DNA of 64,000 bases from Candidatus Helarchaeota archaeon (lineage in GTDB: Archaea > Asgardarchaeota > Lokiarchaeia > Helarchaeales > RDOG01), in NCBI GenBank assembly GCA_019058315.1, contig JAHPZH010000004.1:310001-374000 (forward strand), written 5' to 3'. Positions 24,338-32,999 of this stretch are shown here, in pieces. Each line of letters opens with the position of its first letter. Within the stretch, counting starts at the first letter, position 1. Below the pieces are notes generated by a model. The model made no database searches and was not told the DNA's origin. It saw only the letters and a list, made by a program, of their open reading frames with translations. Position numbers and translations under genes: made by a program.

Positions 24338-24464
24338 AAGTCATACAAAATTTTCATATTATAAAAATTTTTAAATAAAGTCACAAAAAATTCACATATT
24401 ATTATTAATTTATTTAGATTCTTATTCAAAATAAAGTTTAAATAAAATATAATGAGGAAAGAAT

Positions 24465-25241
24465 ATGGCAGTATCATGGATTTATTATATTGAATATATT
24501 TCAACTACCTTATTTGGAGTTGATATATATAGACAACCAATGCAGGTCTTTTTGCTCTTGATTCTTCTTATAGCTGGCTGTTTTTTAATTGGTATAATAT
24601 ATGAACTAAATAAAGATTATAAAAAAAGGCAATCTACTGAGACCTTATTGTTTTTAATAGGGCTTATATTTTTAATTCCTGTCATTATTCTTGGCATTAT
24701 ATCAGGTTTGTGTTATTCAGTTCTTGGTTTACCTGATCTCGGAATACTTTTAACAATAATTGGAATGTTTCCAGTTCAAATTACGTATTTATGTGTTAAT
24801 TTATTCGCAATTCGGATGACATTTCCCAAGCGTTATAAAGTAATATTAGTTATTTTGGTATTATTATCTGTTATTACAGTAGGATCTCAATTATGGGCAA
24901 TAGATCAAGGTCCCCCTCACTTTGATATTATCAATTTTGGAATAATTTATTCTTTAGAAGTTCAAATAGTGAGATTCACCGCTCTTATTCTTGCAGCAGT
25001 ATTTCCAATTTCGGTTTTTTATTATTATGCTGCTAAAATTCGAGAGGAAAATAAACCTAGAAGTAATCTCTCATTATGGTTAGGAACCGGAATATTATGT
25101 TTCGTTTTAGCCTTTCAAATTCCTACAATTGCACCCATTTTTAGAATTATTCAAGCCTTTTATCTCCCAGCAGCCATTATTTTTTATGTTTGTTTTTCAA
25201 TGCCAGAATGGTTTAAGAAAAGAATTGGATGGGTCGACTAA
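24465..25241 (+). CDS. 7-TM membrane protein, array copy 2 (258 aa)
   Basis: Second tandem copy, 127 bases after copy 1 with its own GAGGAAAG ribosome-binding site. It has the same seven helices and the same three conserved segments; the C-terminus is MPEWFKKRIGWVD. The loop between helices 4 and 5 (DQGPPHFDIINFG) differs most between copies and would face outside if the N-terminus is outside. No partner domain is fused. Confidence 0.7.
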   Translation: MAVSWIYYIEYISTTLFGVDIYRQPMQVFLLLILLIAGCFLIGIIYELNKDYKKRQSTETLLFLIGLIFLIPVIILGIISGLCYSVLGLPDLGILLTIIGMFPVQITYLCVNLFAIRMTFPKRYKVILVILVLLSVITVGSQLWAIDQGPPHFDIINFGIIYSLEVQIVRFTALILAAVFPISVFYYYAAKIREENKPRSNLSLWLGTGILCFVLAFQIPTIAPIFRIIQAFYLPAAIIFYVCFSMPEWFKKRIGWVD

Positions 25242-25325
25242 TCTCGTTCAATTCTTTACATTAGATTTATAAATAATATCATATGCAAATATAAAATAAA
25301 TAATGTAAAACAAAGAGGTAACACT

Positions 25326-26102
25326 ATGCCAGTTACATGGGAATATTATTTTCAATTTGTATCAAATAAGTTGTTTGGGCTTTCAATTTTTGAACAACCA
25401 TTTGAACTTATTCTACTCGGCGCACTTCTTATAGCTTTGGTTTTTTTACTTGGTATAATTTATGAATTGTATAAAGATTATAAAAAAACAAAGACCATTG
25501 AGACTTTACTATTCCTATTGGGCATGATAACTTTAATTCCTGCGAATATTTTTGGTATCGTTTATAGTCTATGTTATTCGACTTTCGGGTTGCCTGAATT
25601 AGCAGAATTTTTAATAATTTTCAATTTATTTCCAATGCAATTTACTTATTTGTGTGTTAATTTATTTGCAATTCGGATGACTTTTCCAAAACGATACAAA
25701 ATAATTTTAGTGATTTTATTAATCTTATCAGTTATTCTGATAGGAACTATGACTTGGGCGATTTTAAATGGTTCGCCATATTTTAGTATTGTTAATTTTG
25801 CACCAGTCTATTCTCTTGATATTCAAATAATACGATTTATCTGTTTAATCCCTGTAGCAGTAATCCCTATTTCAGTTTTTTATTATTATGCTACAAAAGT
25901 TCGTGAAGAAAATAGAGCCACCAGTAATCGCTCCATATGGTTAGGGACGGGAATTTTATGCTTTGCATTAGCAGTAATTGTTACTTCAGTAGCAACTGAA
26001 TTTAGAATGTTTCAGATGTTATATGTTCCTGCGGCAATTATTTTTTACGTTTGTTTTTCAATGCCAGAGTGGTTTAAAAGAAGAATTGGTTGGACTGAAT
26101 AA
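25326..26102 (+). CDS. 7-TM membrane protein, array copy 3 (258 aa)
   Basis: Third tandem copy, 84 bases downstream of copy 2, preceded by GAGGTAAC. It is closest to copy 1 (for example ICLIPVAVIPISVFYYYATKVREENRA, split by no insertions) and ends MPEWFKRRIGWTE. The spacing and the AT-rich leader before each copy suggest each gene keeps its own promoter or ribosome-binding site rather than being a single coupled operon. Confidence 0.7.
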   Translation: MPVTWEYYFQFVSNKLFGLSIFEQPFELILLGALLIALVFLLGIIYELYKDYKKTKTIETLLFLLGMITLIPANIFGIVYSLCYSTFGLPELAEFLIIFNLFPMQFTYLCVNLFAIRMTFPKRYKIILVILLILSVILIGTMTWAILNGSPYFSIVNFAPVYSLDIQIIRFICLIPVAVIPISVFYYYATKVREENRATSNRSIWLGTGILCFALAVIVTSVATEFRMFQMLYVPAAIIFYVCFSMPEWFKRRIGWTE

Positions 26103-26218
26103 AAATCTCCATACTTTTTTTTTTACAACTATAAAAAAGATTAAATTTTTAAATATTAATTTATAAGATTTGAATATTCAATTCATAAAATCTAATAATA
26201 AATTTAAAGTGGTAAAAA

Positions 26219-26995
26219 ATGGCTGTATCTTGGGAATATTATGTTCAAATTGCATTGAATTCAATATTCGGACCTTCTCCTTCTTTTCAACTTTTAAGTT
26301 TAATTTCGTTGATAATATTTATTATAGCTGGAGCTTTCTCAATTGGTATAATTAATGAATTATATAAAAATTATAAACAAAGGGCAACAGTTGAAACATT
26401 ATTATTTTTGATAGGAATAATTACACTTATACCAAGTAATATTTTTTTGGTTCTTGTAAATTTATTTTATTGGATTCTTGTTTTACCTGAAATCGCAGAA
26501 ATTTGTATTTTAATTACACTACTTCTTACTCAAGTCACAGTTTTATGTATAGATTTATTCGCAATTCGAATGACCTTCCCAAAGAGATATAAAATAGTTT
26601 TGTTTGTTCTATTATTACTTGCCGTTATTAATATAACCACTCAATATTGGGCAACGCTTCAAGGACCCCCATATCTCATTTTCTATGAATATACTACAAT
26701 ATATTCTATAGATATCCAAATAATACGTTTCATTACTCTTGTGCCAGTAATGGTTATCCCTATTTCTGTTTTTTATTATTATGCTGTAAAAATTCGAGAA
26801 GAAAACCGAGCTCAAAGTAATCGCTCTTTATGGCTTGGAACAGGAATTTTATTTTTCGCTTTTGCCCTTCTTATGCTCTCGATTGCATCTGTGACTAGAA
26901 TATTCGTAATTTTATTTATTCCTTCTGCAATTATTTTTTATGTCTGTTTTTCTATGCCAGAGTGGTTTAAAAGAAGAATTGGTTGGACTGAATAA
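26219..26995 (+). CDS. 7-TM membrane protein, array copy 4 (258 aa)
   Basis: Fourth tandem copy and the most divergent of the array in helices 1-3 (SFQLLSLISLIIFIIAGAF; a shifted loop before helix 3), while the RMTFPKRYK, FYYYAVKIREEN and MPEWFKRRIGW segments remain. GGTAAAAA precedes ATG 26219. It ends the array; the downstream gene is on the other strand. Confidence 0.7.
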   Translation: MAVSWEYYVQIALNSIFGPSPSFQLLSLISLIIFIIAGAFSIGIINELYKNYKQRATVETLLFLIGIITLIPSNIFLVLVNLFYWILVLPEIAEICILITLLLTQVTVLCIDLFAIRMTFPKRYKIVLFVLLLLAVINITTQYWATLQGPPYLIFYEYTTIYSIDIQIIRFITLVPVMVIPISVFYYYAVKIREENRAQSNRSLWLGTGILFFAFALLMLSIASVTRIFVILFIPSAIIFYVCFSMPEWFKRRIGWTE

Positions 26996-27050
26996 AAATA
27001 CGTATTTTTTAGAAGTAAATCAGAAATAATTAAATATTTTTTAAGTAAAA

Positions 27051-27314
27051 TTATTTTTCATCCTTTGAGAGGTCGCCTTTTAAATTTTTGGCATAAAAAT
27101 TTGCTAGATTACAAGTTCTTATAACTATTTCGGTTAATTTTTTACTACTAAATAATATTTCTTCATTTTCCCCATCAAAATATAATTTAAAACACTCATA
27201 AACTTTATTTTTTTCATTCCATCTTATAGTTAGTCTAAATTCTTTCTGATTATCCCCCCAAACTCCATAATCTTTTTCTTTTCCCTCCTGAATTTCTAAT
27301 GAATCTAATTTCAA
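27051..27314 (-). CDS. Small hypothetical protein, 87 aa
   Basis: A beta-rich first half (EFRLTIRWNEKNKVYECFKLYFDG) and a helical second half with a short basic tail. No motif recognised. TTG 27314 has no good ribosome-binding site, so the start is uncertain. It lies between the 7-TM array and the radical-SAM gene, divergent from the latter. Confidence 0.5.
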   Translation of the reverse strand: MKLDSLEIQEGKEKDYGVWGDNQKEFRLTIRWNEKNKVYECFKLYFDGENEEILFSSKKLTEIVIRTCNLANFYAKNLKGDLSKDEK

Positions 27315-27365
27315 CTTTTTATTCGCTTCAATTTATTATTTATAATAATTTTGTCGGTATAAATC

Positions 27366-27385
27366 AAATTATAACGTTATAATTT
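27366..27385. promoter_or_regulatory. 20-base perfect palindrome, candidate operator
   Basis: AAATTATAAC followed directly by its complement GTTATAATTT. A gapless palindrome of this length is what a dimeric regulator would bind. It lies about 50 bases upstream of the 27314 start and about 270 bases upstream of the radical-SAM start, so it more likely controls the former. Confidence 0.4.
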
Positions 27386-27627
27386 AATTATCCTTCCTCA
27401 TATATTACTTAATTGCTAAAAAAATTGAACAAGATAAACAAATATCACTTAATATATGAACATATTATTATAAAAAAAGATTATGTTTCAAATTTAATAT
27501 TGCAAATTTGCTATTTTTTTTAAAAATGAGTGATTTTACCAAATATTCTTGAATTTTTAAATGATCTTTATATTTCTATACCAAATTATTTATAAGGTCG
27601 TTGACCACTTTTTAGTCTAGTAAAGAC

Positions 27628-27650
27628 CAATTTTCTACCTAAGAAAATTG
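27628..27650 (+). promoter_or_regulatory. Leader hairpin before radical-SAM start
   Basis: CAATTTTCT (27628-27636) and AGAAAATTG (27642-27650) form a perfect 9-base stem with a 5-base loop. It ends 2 bases before the GGAG at 27653-27656, directly upstream of ATG 27657. It could affect translation initiation of the radical-SAM gene. Confidence 0.4.
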
Positions 27651-27656
27651 TAGGAG

Positions 27657-29183
27657 ATGGATTTTATTTCAATAGTTCTAACTGCAGATCGTTCTCTTAT
27701 GAGTAATTATTCAAATAATATATATATTGGGTTTTTATCTTGTATTCCACACAATATTTGCCCCGATATACTTTATAATCGTTTTTGCCCTCCCGTTCCA
27801 GTTAATTCTGATGGAACTACATCTTATCCTATATTAGCACTTCGTACAGTTGAGTCTATTTGTAATCATGCAGGATTTAAAGATGTAAAAATAGCTCATC
27901 CTGATTGTCTTAATAAAGTAATTAACTTTAAAACAAAGATAGTGGGAGTTTCATGTGAAGATCCTTTAGGTATAGGACCTGCAACTACTTCATGGAGTTC
28001 CATTTTTCACGGGATTCCTCATAATCGAATAAAGTTTCTTCAGTTAATGAAAAATATTAGGCAATTAAAAGAAATATTCGATTTTAAAGTAGTGCTAGGG
28101 GGTCCTGGCTGTTGGCAATTTAATGAAGATAAGATGAAAATTTTAGGAATTGATTATCTTCTACCAGGTGAGGGGGAAAGATCGATACCACCTTTTTTTC
28201 AGTCCTTATTTGAGAGAGACTTTCCTTCCCAACTAATTCAGCCAGATTCCCCAACCCCAAATGCGGAAGAAATATTACCAATTCTTGGACCAACTAATTC
28301 AAACTTTATTGAAATTAGCCGTGGTTGTGGTAGGGGCTGCAAATTCTGCGCTCCTACAACCAGCGGACAAATGCGTAATTTTCCTATTGATAAAATAGTC
28401 ACAGATGCGAAAATGTATCTTAAATATGGAATTAAAAATATTGTCTTACAATCCGAAGATTCGCTACGATATGGTTCACTAAATAAAGATTTTTCAATTG
28501 ATATTGATATAATTTTAAATCTTTTTAGCACATTATTCTCTTTGGGTATGAAATCAATTGCAATTACACATGCATCTCTTATAAACTTTGCAGAACAACC
28601 CGAAGATATTATAAAATTCACTCGATTTCTTCGTAAAAATGGTATGCGTTATTATGGTTGTCAACCAGGAATAGAAACTGGTAGTCCTCGACTAATGAAA
28701 AAATATATGAAGGGTAAATGTTATCCGCATTCTCCTGAAGAGTGGCATGAAATTGTGATTGATGCACTTAAATTGATGAAAGAAAATCATTGGTATCCTG
28801 CATGTACTCTTATTATGGGTCTGCCGGACGAAGAAAATTATGATACTCAGTTAACACTTGAATTAATTCAAAAAATTGATGACTTTCCTGCTCTTTATAT
28901 TCCTCTATTTTTCGTCCCGATGAGTATGACAAGTTTAAGAGAGAGGGAGAAATTTATATCAGAAAAAATGACCGCTCTTCAATGGAAACTTTTACTTTCA
29001 TGTTGGAAACATAATCTAAAATATATCCTTAAATTGTATAACTTAGAAACAGCACCTAAAAAATCAATTCAAATATTAGTAAAGATATTAACTAGTGCTT
29101 TGAATTTTATAATACGTCATAAAGGTCCTAAAATGATTAATAGGAAGTTTTACGAAAATAAAAGGGCAATTATTGTAAAATAA
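27657..29183 (+). CDS. B12-binding-type radical SAM protein (copy 1)
   Basis: N-terminal part (1-210) has the Rossmann pattern of B12-binding domains in radical-SAM proteins (VGVSCEDPLG, VVLGGPGCWQF, YLLPGEGE). The radical-SAM core starts with SRGCGRGCKFCAP: C224, C228 and C231 form the CX3CX2C [4Fe-4S] site that cleaves S-adenosylmethionine. GIETGSPRLMKKYMKGK and LIMGLPDE are further family motifs. It is paralogous to the 529-aa protein at 35971. The start is supported by alignment with the paralogue (SIVLTADRSLMS versus KIVLTSSEVEMS). Substrate unknown; methyltransfer or cyclisation chemistry is typical of the family. Confidence 0.85.
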   Translation: MDFISIVLTADRSLMSNYSNNIYIGFLSCIPHNICPDILYNRFCPPVPVNSDGTTSYPILALRTVESICNHAGFKDVKIAHPDCLNKVINFKTKIVGVSCEDPLGIGPATTSWSSIFHGIPHNRIKFLQLMKNIRQLKEIFDFKVVLGGPGCWQFNEDKMKILGIDYLLPGEGERSIPPFFQSLFERDFPSQLIQPDSPTPNAEEILPILGPTNSNFIEISRGCGRGCKFCAPTTSGQMRNFPIDKIVTDAKMYLKYGIKNIVLQSEDSLRYGSLNKDFSIDIDIILNLFSTLFSLGMKSIAITHASLINFAEQPEDIIKFTRFLRKNGMRYYGCQPGIETGSPRLMKKYMKGKCYPHSPEEWHEIVIDALKLMKENHWYPACTLIMGLPDEENYDTQLTLELIQKIDDFPALYIPLFFVPMSMTSLREREKFISEKMTALQWKLLLSCWKHNLKYILKLYNLETAPKKSIQILVKILTSALNFIIRHKGPKMINRKFYENKRAIIVK

Positions 29184-29214
29184 TTCGATGAAAAAAAGAA
29201 TAAATAATATTTAG

Positions 29215-30372
29215 CTATTTCAAATATTCTGTATCTCGTCCTATACCCATTGAAATTATATGATCCTTTGTTGCTTTTTCATTTTTTGGGGTATCGTGCG
29301 TTATATCTAAATAAATTCCTTGATAGGTTTCTTCTACAGTCTTATCCAGGGCTGTTGGAGTGATCCAATCTCCGGATGGATAGTTAAAGTCAAATTTCTC
29401 CTTCTCATAAGTAGATTTTTTCTTGAATTCAGGTAAGTTGACTTTGAGTGTTTGCCAAGGATAAGGAATTCCCATTTTACGTCCTTCAACTATGCCCTTA
29501 TCCCATAGTTCTGGAAATTGTGAACCTAGCCAATCTACTACCTTTTGCTCTAATGGCATGAAATAAATTTTATGTTCTGTAGTAAGACCACACAAACCTA
29601 AAGTCCATTTTTCTCGACCACCCATGAGTAACATATTGAGAAAACTGGGCCATGGAACATAACTCATCCAAGTATCAGGTAAACCTATTTTTTTAGCATT
29701 GATTCCATCAAAGATTCCAGCAAAAGCTTCGTAACTCGAGGGTTCAGAAACAAAATTTAAAACTCCACTTGCCCATACCATGCAAATAATATAAGAAGCG
29801 TCTGCCCATTGTGGAGTTCGTTCATTTCGCATATCTTTCAAAACGTCCGTTAATTTTTCGCCAGCTTTTATTAACTCTTTAAAACGTTTAGGCATTTCTC
29901 TAAGTTTAAATCCAAGTTTTAAGTGTCTTCTATCTAGAGTATCATCTTCAGGTCCTATGAACCACCAATCAACAGGAATTCCATCTTCACAATGCCCATT
30001 TAGGAGGAAAAAAATCTCCTCATCTAAATCATTAGCGCAAACAAAGGTCACATCAGTCGAACCTCCGTAAACTAATTTTGTCGAACCTTGGTTTAAATCA
30101 GCTCTAATTGGTACGACAGGAGGAAATAACATGTAAGATAAAACCTTATCTGGCTGTTCAATTTCACCATCTATAACATATTTTGCGGTTCTTATTGTAT
30201 CATCCATACGAATTCGAAAAAGGTCATAGAGGAAATCTCCAGATAGTTCTGCAATAGTATCTTCAACATAATCCATACCTAATTCCTTAAAAGATCTCCA
30301 TATATGTCTCCCTAAGGGCATATATGGCTTGGTTCGTATAGTGTCTGGAATTTCGCCATAATTATGGACCAT
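29215..30372 (-). CDS. Conserved protein of unknown family, 385 aa (paralogue B)
   Basis: Full-length paralogue of the 384-aa protein at 22345-23499, with the same conserved blocks (EIPDTIRTK, GEIEQPDKVLSYMLFPPVVPIR, NGHCEDGIPVDWW, RNERTPQWA, YPSGDWITP, SMGIGRDTE). It is in opposite orientation, so the pair brackets the 7-TM array and radical-SAM gene. GGAG lies 8 bases before ATG 30372. It is convergent with the radical-SAM gene, 31 bases apart. Soluble, function unknown. Confidence 0.75.
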   Translation of the reverse strand: MVHNYGEIPDTIRTKPYMPLGRHIWRSFKELGMDYVEDTIAELSGDFLYDLFRIRMDDTIRTAKYVIDGEIEQPDKVLSYMLFPPVVPIRADLNQGSTKLVYGGSTDVTFVCANDLDEEIFFLLNGHCEDGIPVDWWFIGPEDDTLDRRHLKLGFKLREMPKRFKELIKAGEKLTDVLKDMRNERTPQWADASYIICMVWASGVLNFVSEPSSYEAFAGIFDGINAKKIGLPDTWMSYVPWPSFLNMLLMGGREKWTLGLCGLTTEHKIYFMPLEQKVVDWLGSQFPELWDKGIVEGRKMGIPYPWQTLKVNLPEFKKKSTYEKEKFDFNYPSGDWITPTALDKTVEETYQGIYLDITHDTPKNEKATKDHIISMGIGRDTEYLK

Positions 30373-30513
30373 TTTTTTTTCTCCATTGCTATAAATTCTT
30401 ACTATCTTATAAAATTATAAATTACGAATAAAGGAAAATATAAAAGAATAATTAAATAAATTTCTATTTCCTTTCATTCTTCCAGTTTGTTAACACTAAA
30501 CTCCAAAGTAGCC

Positions 30514-31107
30514 TTACTCAAAGTCTTCTGTATCAGCTAACGCGATTTCTATTATTCTTGGTAATTTCTCCACCCTTGCTATTAAGAAAACAATTTCATT
30601 ACTTAAGCCAAACAGTCTACTGACCCCCTTTCCAAGTAAACCGGAAAATGGAACTACTCTCTTTCCTTTTTCTTCCATTCTTAATTCATTTTCAACTAAA
30701 TTCCAAAAAAGGAAATCTTTTGGTGCTATATCTGAAATCGCATAAGAAACTACTGGAGCTCCTCTTTCTTCAAAAAATTCTGAAATAACAAATAAACGAT
30801 AGTAGCAAAACTTATCGTTACTTAATTGATAGACTTTTATATGTCCCATATTTTCCGTTGTACTTGATTTATCGTATACAATTTTACAAAGGTCTTTTAA
30901 ATCAATAAACTTCTCGAGATAGATTTCAACTTCTGATTCATAATCTTCCTCTTCTTCCTCTTCCTCCACCTCCTCTTCCGAACCCTCTAAATCTTTTACC
31001 AATTCTTCTACTTCTGGTTCCTCTATCTCTACTTTTGACTTTTTTGTTTTTTCGCTATCAATGTTCTCATCTTCAGACTTTTCAATATCCTCACTATTTG
31101 GATTCAA
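30514..31107 (-). CDS. Hypothetical protein with acidic N-terminal tail, 197 aa
   Basis: The first 65 residues are almost entirely Glu, Asp, Lys and Ser, with a run of Glu near 45-55, and are probably disordered. Residues 70-197 form a compact alpha/beta domain (MGHIKVYQLSNDKFCYYRLFVISEF; FGLSNEIVFLIARVEKL). It starts at TTG 31107 with GGAG 9 bases upstream. No family recognised. Acidic-tailed small proteins are common in Asgard genomes. Confidence 0.6.
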   Translation of the reverse strand: MNPNSEDIEKSEDENIDSEKTKKSKVEIEEPEVEELVKDLEGSEEEVEEEEEEEDYESEVEIYLEKFIDLKDLCKIVYDKSSTTENMGHIKVYQLSNDKFCYYRLFVISEFFEERGAPVVSYAISDIAPKDFLFWNLVENELRMEEKGKRVVPFSGLLGKGVSRLFGLSNEIVFLIARVEKLPRIIEIALADTEDFE

Positions 31108-31333
31108 TAAATCATCTCCATAGCTGAGTGTTTATAGTAATTTATTTCCATCATGTTAATATTTATGTAAGTATCAATATTGGATTAATTTTTTTTGGAA
31201 AATTTGAATTTTTGGACAATCTAAATAAGTTATTTATCCAATAAATTGAAAGAAAAAATCAAAAAAGGAAAAATTAAAAATAAAGGATATTGAAATCAAA
31301 ATAAATAATAATATTATAAGGTAGTGGTAAATC

Positions 31334-32470
31334 TTGACAGAAGTTGATTATTACGAAAATGTAAGACAAAAATTATCTCTTGGAAGATTTGTTACTCCAA
31401 AACACGATAAAATAATTGAATTATTAAAGATTTTTTGGGATGAAAAAACTATAGAAATCCTTAATCATTTCCCAAATGCTGGGAAATTAATTACTGTAAA
31501 AGAATTAGTTGAAAAAACAGGAAAACCAAAGAGTGAAATTAAAACGCTTTTGAAAAAAGCGGTGAAAAAAAGAACAATAGCAAAAATTGGACGTAGTTAT
31601 GGATTAGTACCCCTCTTACCCGGTGTATTCGAAGCTTATTATGTTAACCAGCAAGATTCTGAAGAAAATCTTAAAGAAGCTGCTAAAATATACCGGTATA
31701 TCTTCGAAACTGCTTTGGTATCTCGTGCTAGAGAACAAATTAAAGATGAAGAAAGAGGATTTTTCGAATTTACTCCCTTACTTCCCCTCGAAGCCAAAGA
31801 AAGACTGATTAAAATTGATGAAACGGTGGATTTTGAATCACAAATCCTTTCTTATGAATTAGTAGAAGAAATGATTAATAGAAATGAAGCTTTTGCAGTT
31901 ATTCCATGCCAATGTCGAATAATTGGGGAATTAACTGGGGAGCCTTGTAGAGTGCCTTCTGAGATGGGATGCTTTGCTGTTGGACTTTTAGCAAAAGGGT
32001 TCGTAAGTATGGGTGTTGGTAGAGAATTAACTAAGGAAGAAGCAATTGAATTCATTAAAGAAACCGAGAAGGAAGGACTTGTCCACAACGTTACAGCTGC
32101 AACTGTTACAGATAATATAATTATTTGCAATTGTTGCAATTGTCATTGCGGGGCCCTCTTACCAATGAAAAAATTCCAAATAAAATCAGTCAGACAAAGC
32201 AATTTTGCACCTAAAAATGATCCAGAGCTTTGCGTTTTATGTGAGACATGCCTAAAAATTTGCCCTGTGGAAGCAATTTCTCATGCATCAGATGATAAAA
32301 TGATAACAAACTATGATATGTGTATAGGTTGCGGTTTATGCGCTTCAAATTGTCCAGAAAACGCGATCAAGATGGAAAAAGTTCGTTCTAAAATTCGTAA
32401 ACCAAGTGATCAACAAACTGAAGAAGTTAAGTTTGCAGAACTTTTTAGTGGTCTTCTAACCGGAAATTAA
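31334..32470 (+). CDS. Winged-helix multi-[4Fe-4S] ferredoxin-like protein (copy 1)
   Basis: Residues 30-95 are a winged-helix-like domain (LITVKELVEKTGKPKSEIKTLLKKA). A Cys-rich middle region has C192/C194/C205/C213 and a CNCCNCHC cluster (265-272). Two classical [4Fe-4S] motifs follow: C300-C303-C306-C310 and C330-C333-C336-C340. The same middle plus ferredoxin layout occurs in the 255-aa protein at 37736. It is probably an electron carrier or a sensor of redox state; the winged helix suggests DNA or protein contact. TTG start; the 5' end of this gene is duplicated in decayed form at 32931. Confidence 0.75.
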   Translation: MTEVDYYENVRQKLSLGRFVTPKHDKIIELLKIFWDEKTIEILNHFPNAGKLITVKELVEKTGKPKSEIKTLLKKAVKKRTIAKIGRSYGLVPLLPGVFEAYYVNQQDSEENLKEAAKIYRYIFETALVSRAREQIKDEERGFFEFTPLLPLEAKERLIKIDETVDFESQILSYELVEEMINRNEAFAVIPCQCRIIGELTGEPCRVPSEMGCFAVGLLAKGFVSMGVGRELTKEEAIEFIKETEKEGLVHNVTAATVTDNIIICNCCNCHCGALLPMKKFQIKSVRQSNFAPKNDPELCVLCETCLKICPVEAISHASDDKMITNYDMCIGCGLCASNCPENAIKMEKVRSKIRKPSDQQTEEVKFAELFSGLLTGN

Positions 32471-32517
32471 TATTAATTTTTTTAAAAAAATGAAAAAATT
32501 AAGGTAACACTTTTATT

Positions 32518-32787
32518 TTATCCAAAAGTATATTTTTTTCTGATTTTTTTCTTTACATCCCACGTGCACTTTAGTCCCTTTGGGAATGTGACTAAATCAC
32601 CTTTATTGATCTCCATTTCTCCAGTAGGGGTTTTTACTATTACTTTGCCTTCTAGAACAAAGGCTGTTTCCTGAGTATCGTATTCCCAATCAAATATACT
32701 TGGGTCACATTCCCAAGGACTCCAATTCTCGATTTTTAATGATTCTAATTTTTCTTTTGATGGTTTTTCTTTCTTAATTTCTGACAT
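32518..32787 (-). CDS. Cupin-domain protein (DUF861/Cupin_3 type)
   Basis: Small single-domain cupin. ENWSPWECDPSIFDWEYDTQE, FVLEGKVIVKTPTG, GDLVTFPKGLKCTW and KYTFG follow the order of the Cupin_3 family, whose members include ureidoglycine-aminohydrolase-like and EutQ-related proteins. The family is small-molecule binding; the metal-binding His set is not obvious here, so an enzyme role is uncertain. 89 aa is a typical minimal length. Confidence 0.8.
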   Translation of the reverse strand: MSEIKKEKPSKEKLESLKIENWSPWECDPSIFDWEYDTQETAFVLEGKVIVKTPTGEMEINKGDLVTFPKGLKCTWDVKKKIRKKYTFG

Positions 32788-32824
32788 AAATATCTGACCT
32801 CAATTTTAATCTATCATTTTAGCT

Positions 32825-32919
32825 TTATCTTATTTTAATTGAGCGAATAAATAATGGAATATCCCTTAAAAGGGTGACATCTAAGATAATTCTCTTTCTG
32901 AATTTATCTAAATTGGAAT
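32825..32919 (-). pseudogene. Remnant of a radical-SAM gene (C-terminal end)
   Basis: About 80% identical by eye to 35985-36075, the 3' end of the intact radical-SAM gene. Read on the minus strand it still translates as a C-terminus (NLDKFRKRI, then LLRDIP and FIRSIKIR followed by a stop), matching NLDKFRKRI, LLRDIP and FIRSINIRQS of the intact protein. The rest of the gene is gone. Confidence 0.7.
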
Positions 32920-32930
32920 GATAAGATAGA

Positions 32931-32982
32931 TAATAATATTGTGGTAAGGTAATGGTGAATCTTACCTGAAGTTGATTATTAG
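32931..32982 (+). pseudogene. Remnant of the 5' end of a ferredoxin-like gene
   Basis: Closely matches 31305-31356, the leader and first codons of the multi-[4Fe-4S] gene at 31334. The start codon is destroyed (TTG to TTA), and codon 7 is a stop (TAC to TAG), so it is non-functional. It directly follows the radical-SAM remnant in divergent orientation, the same layout as the intact pair at 35971/37736. Confidence 0.65.
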
Positions 32983-32999
32983 CAAAAAAAGATTTTAAA

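Larger units (their letters stand above)
27315..27656. other. 342-base divergent intergenic region
   Basis: Spacer between the 87-aa gene (-) and the radical-SAM gene (+). It contains a 20-base perfect palindrome (27366-27385), a TATA-like ATTTATAA near 27588, and a leader hairpin at 27628-27650 just before the ribosome-binding site of the radical-SAM gene. No gene seen. Confidence 0.5.
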
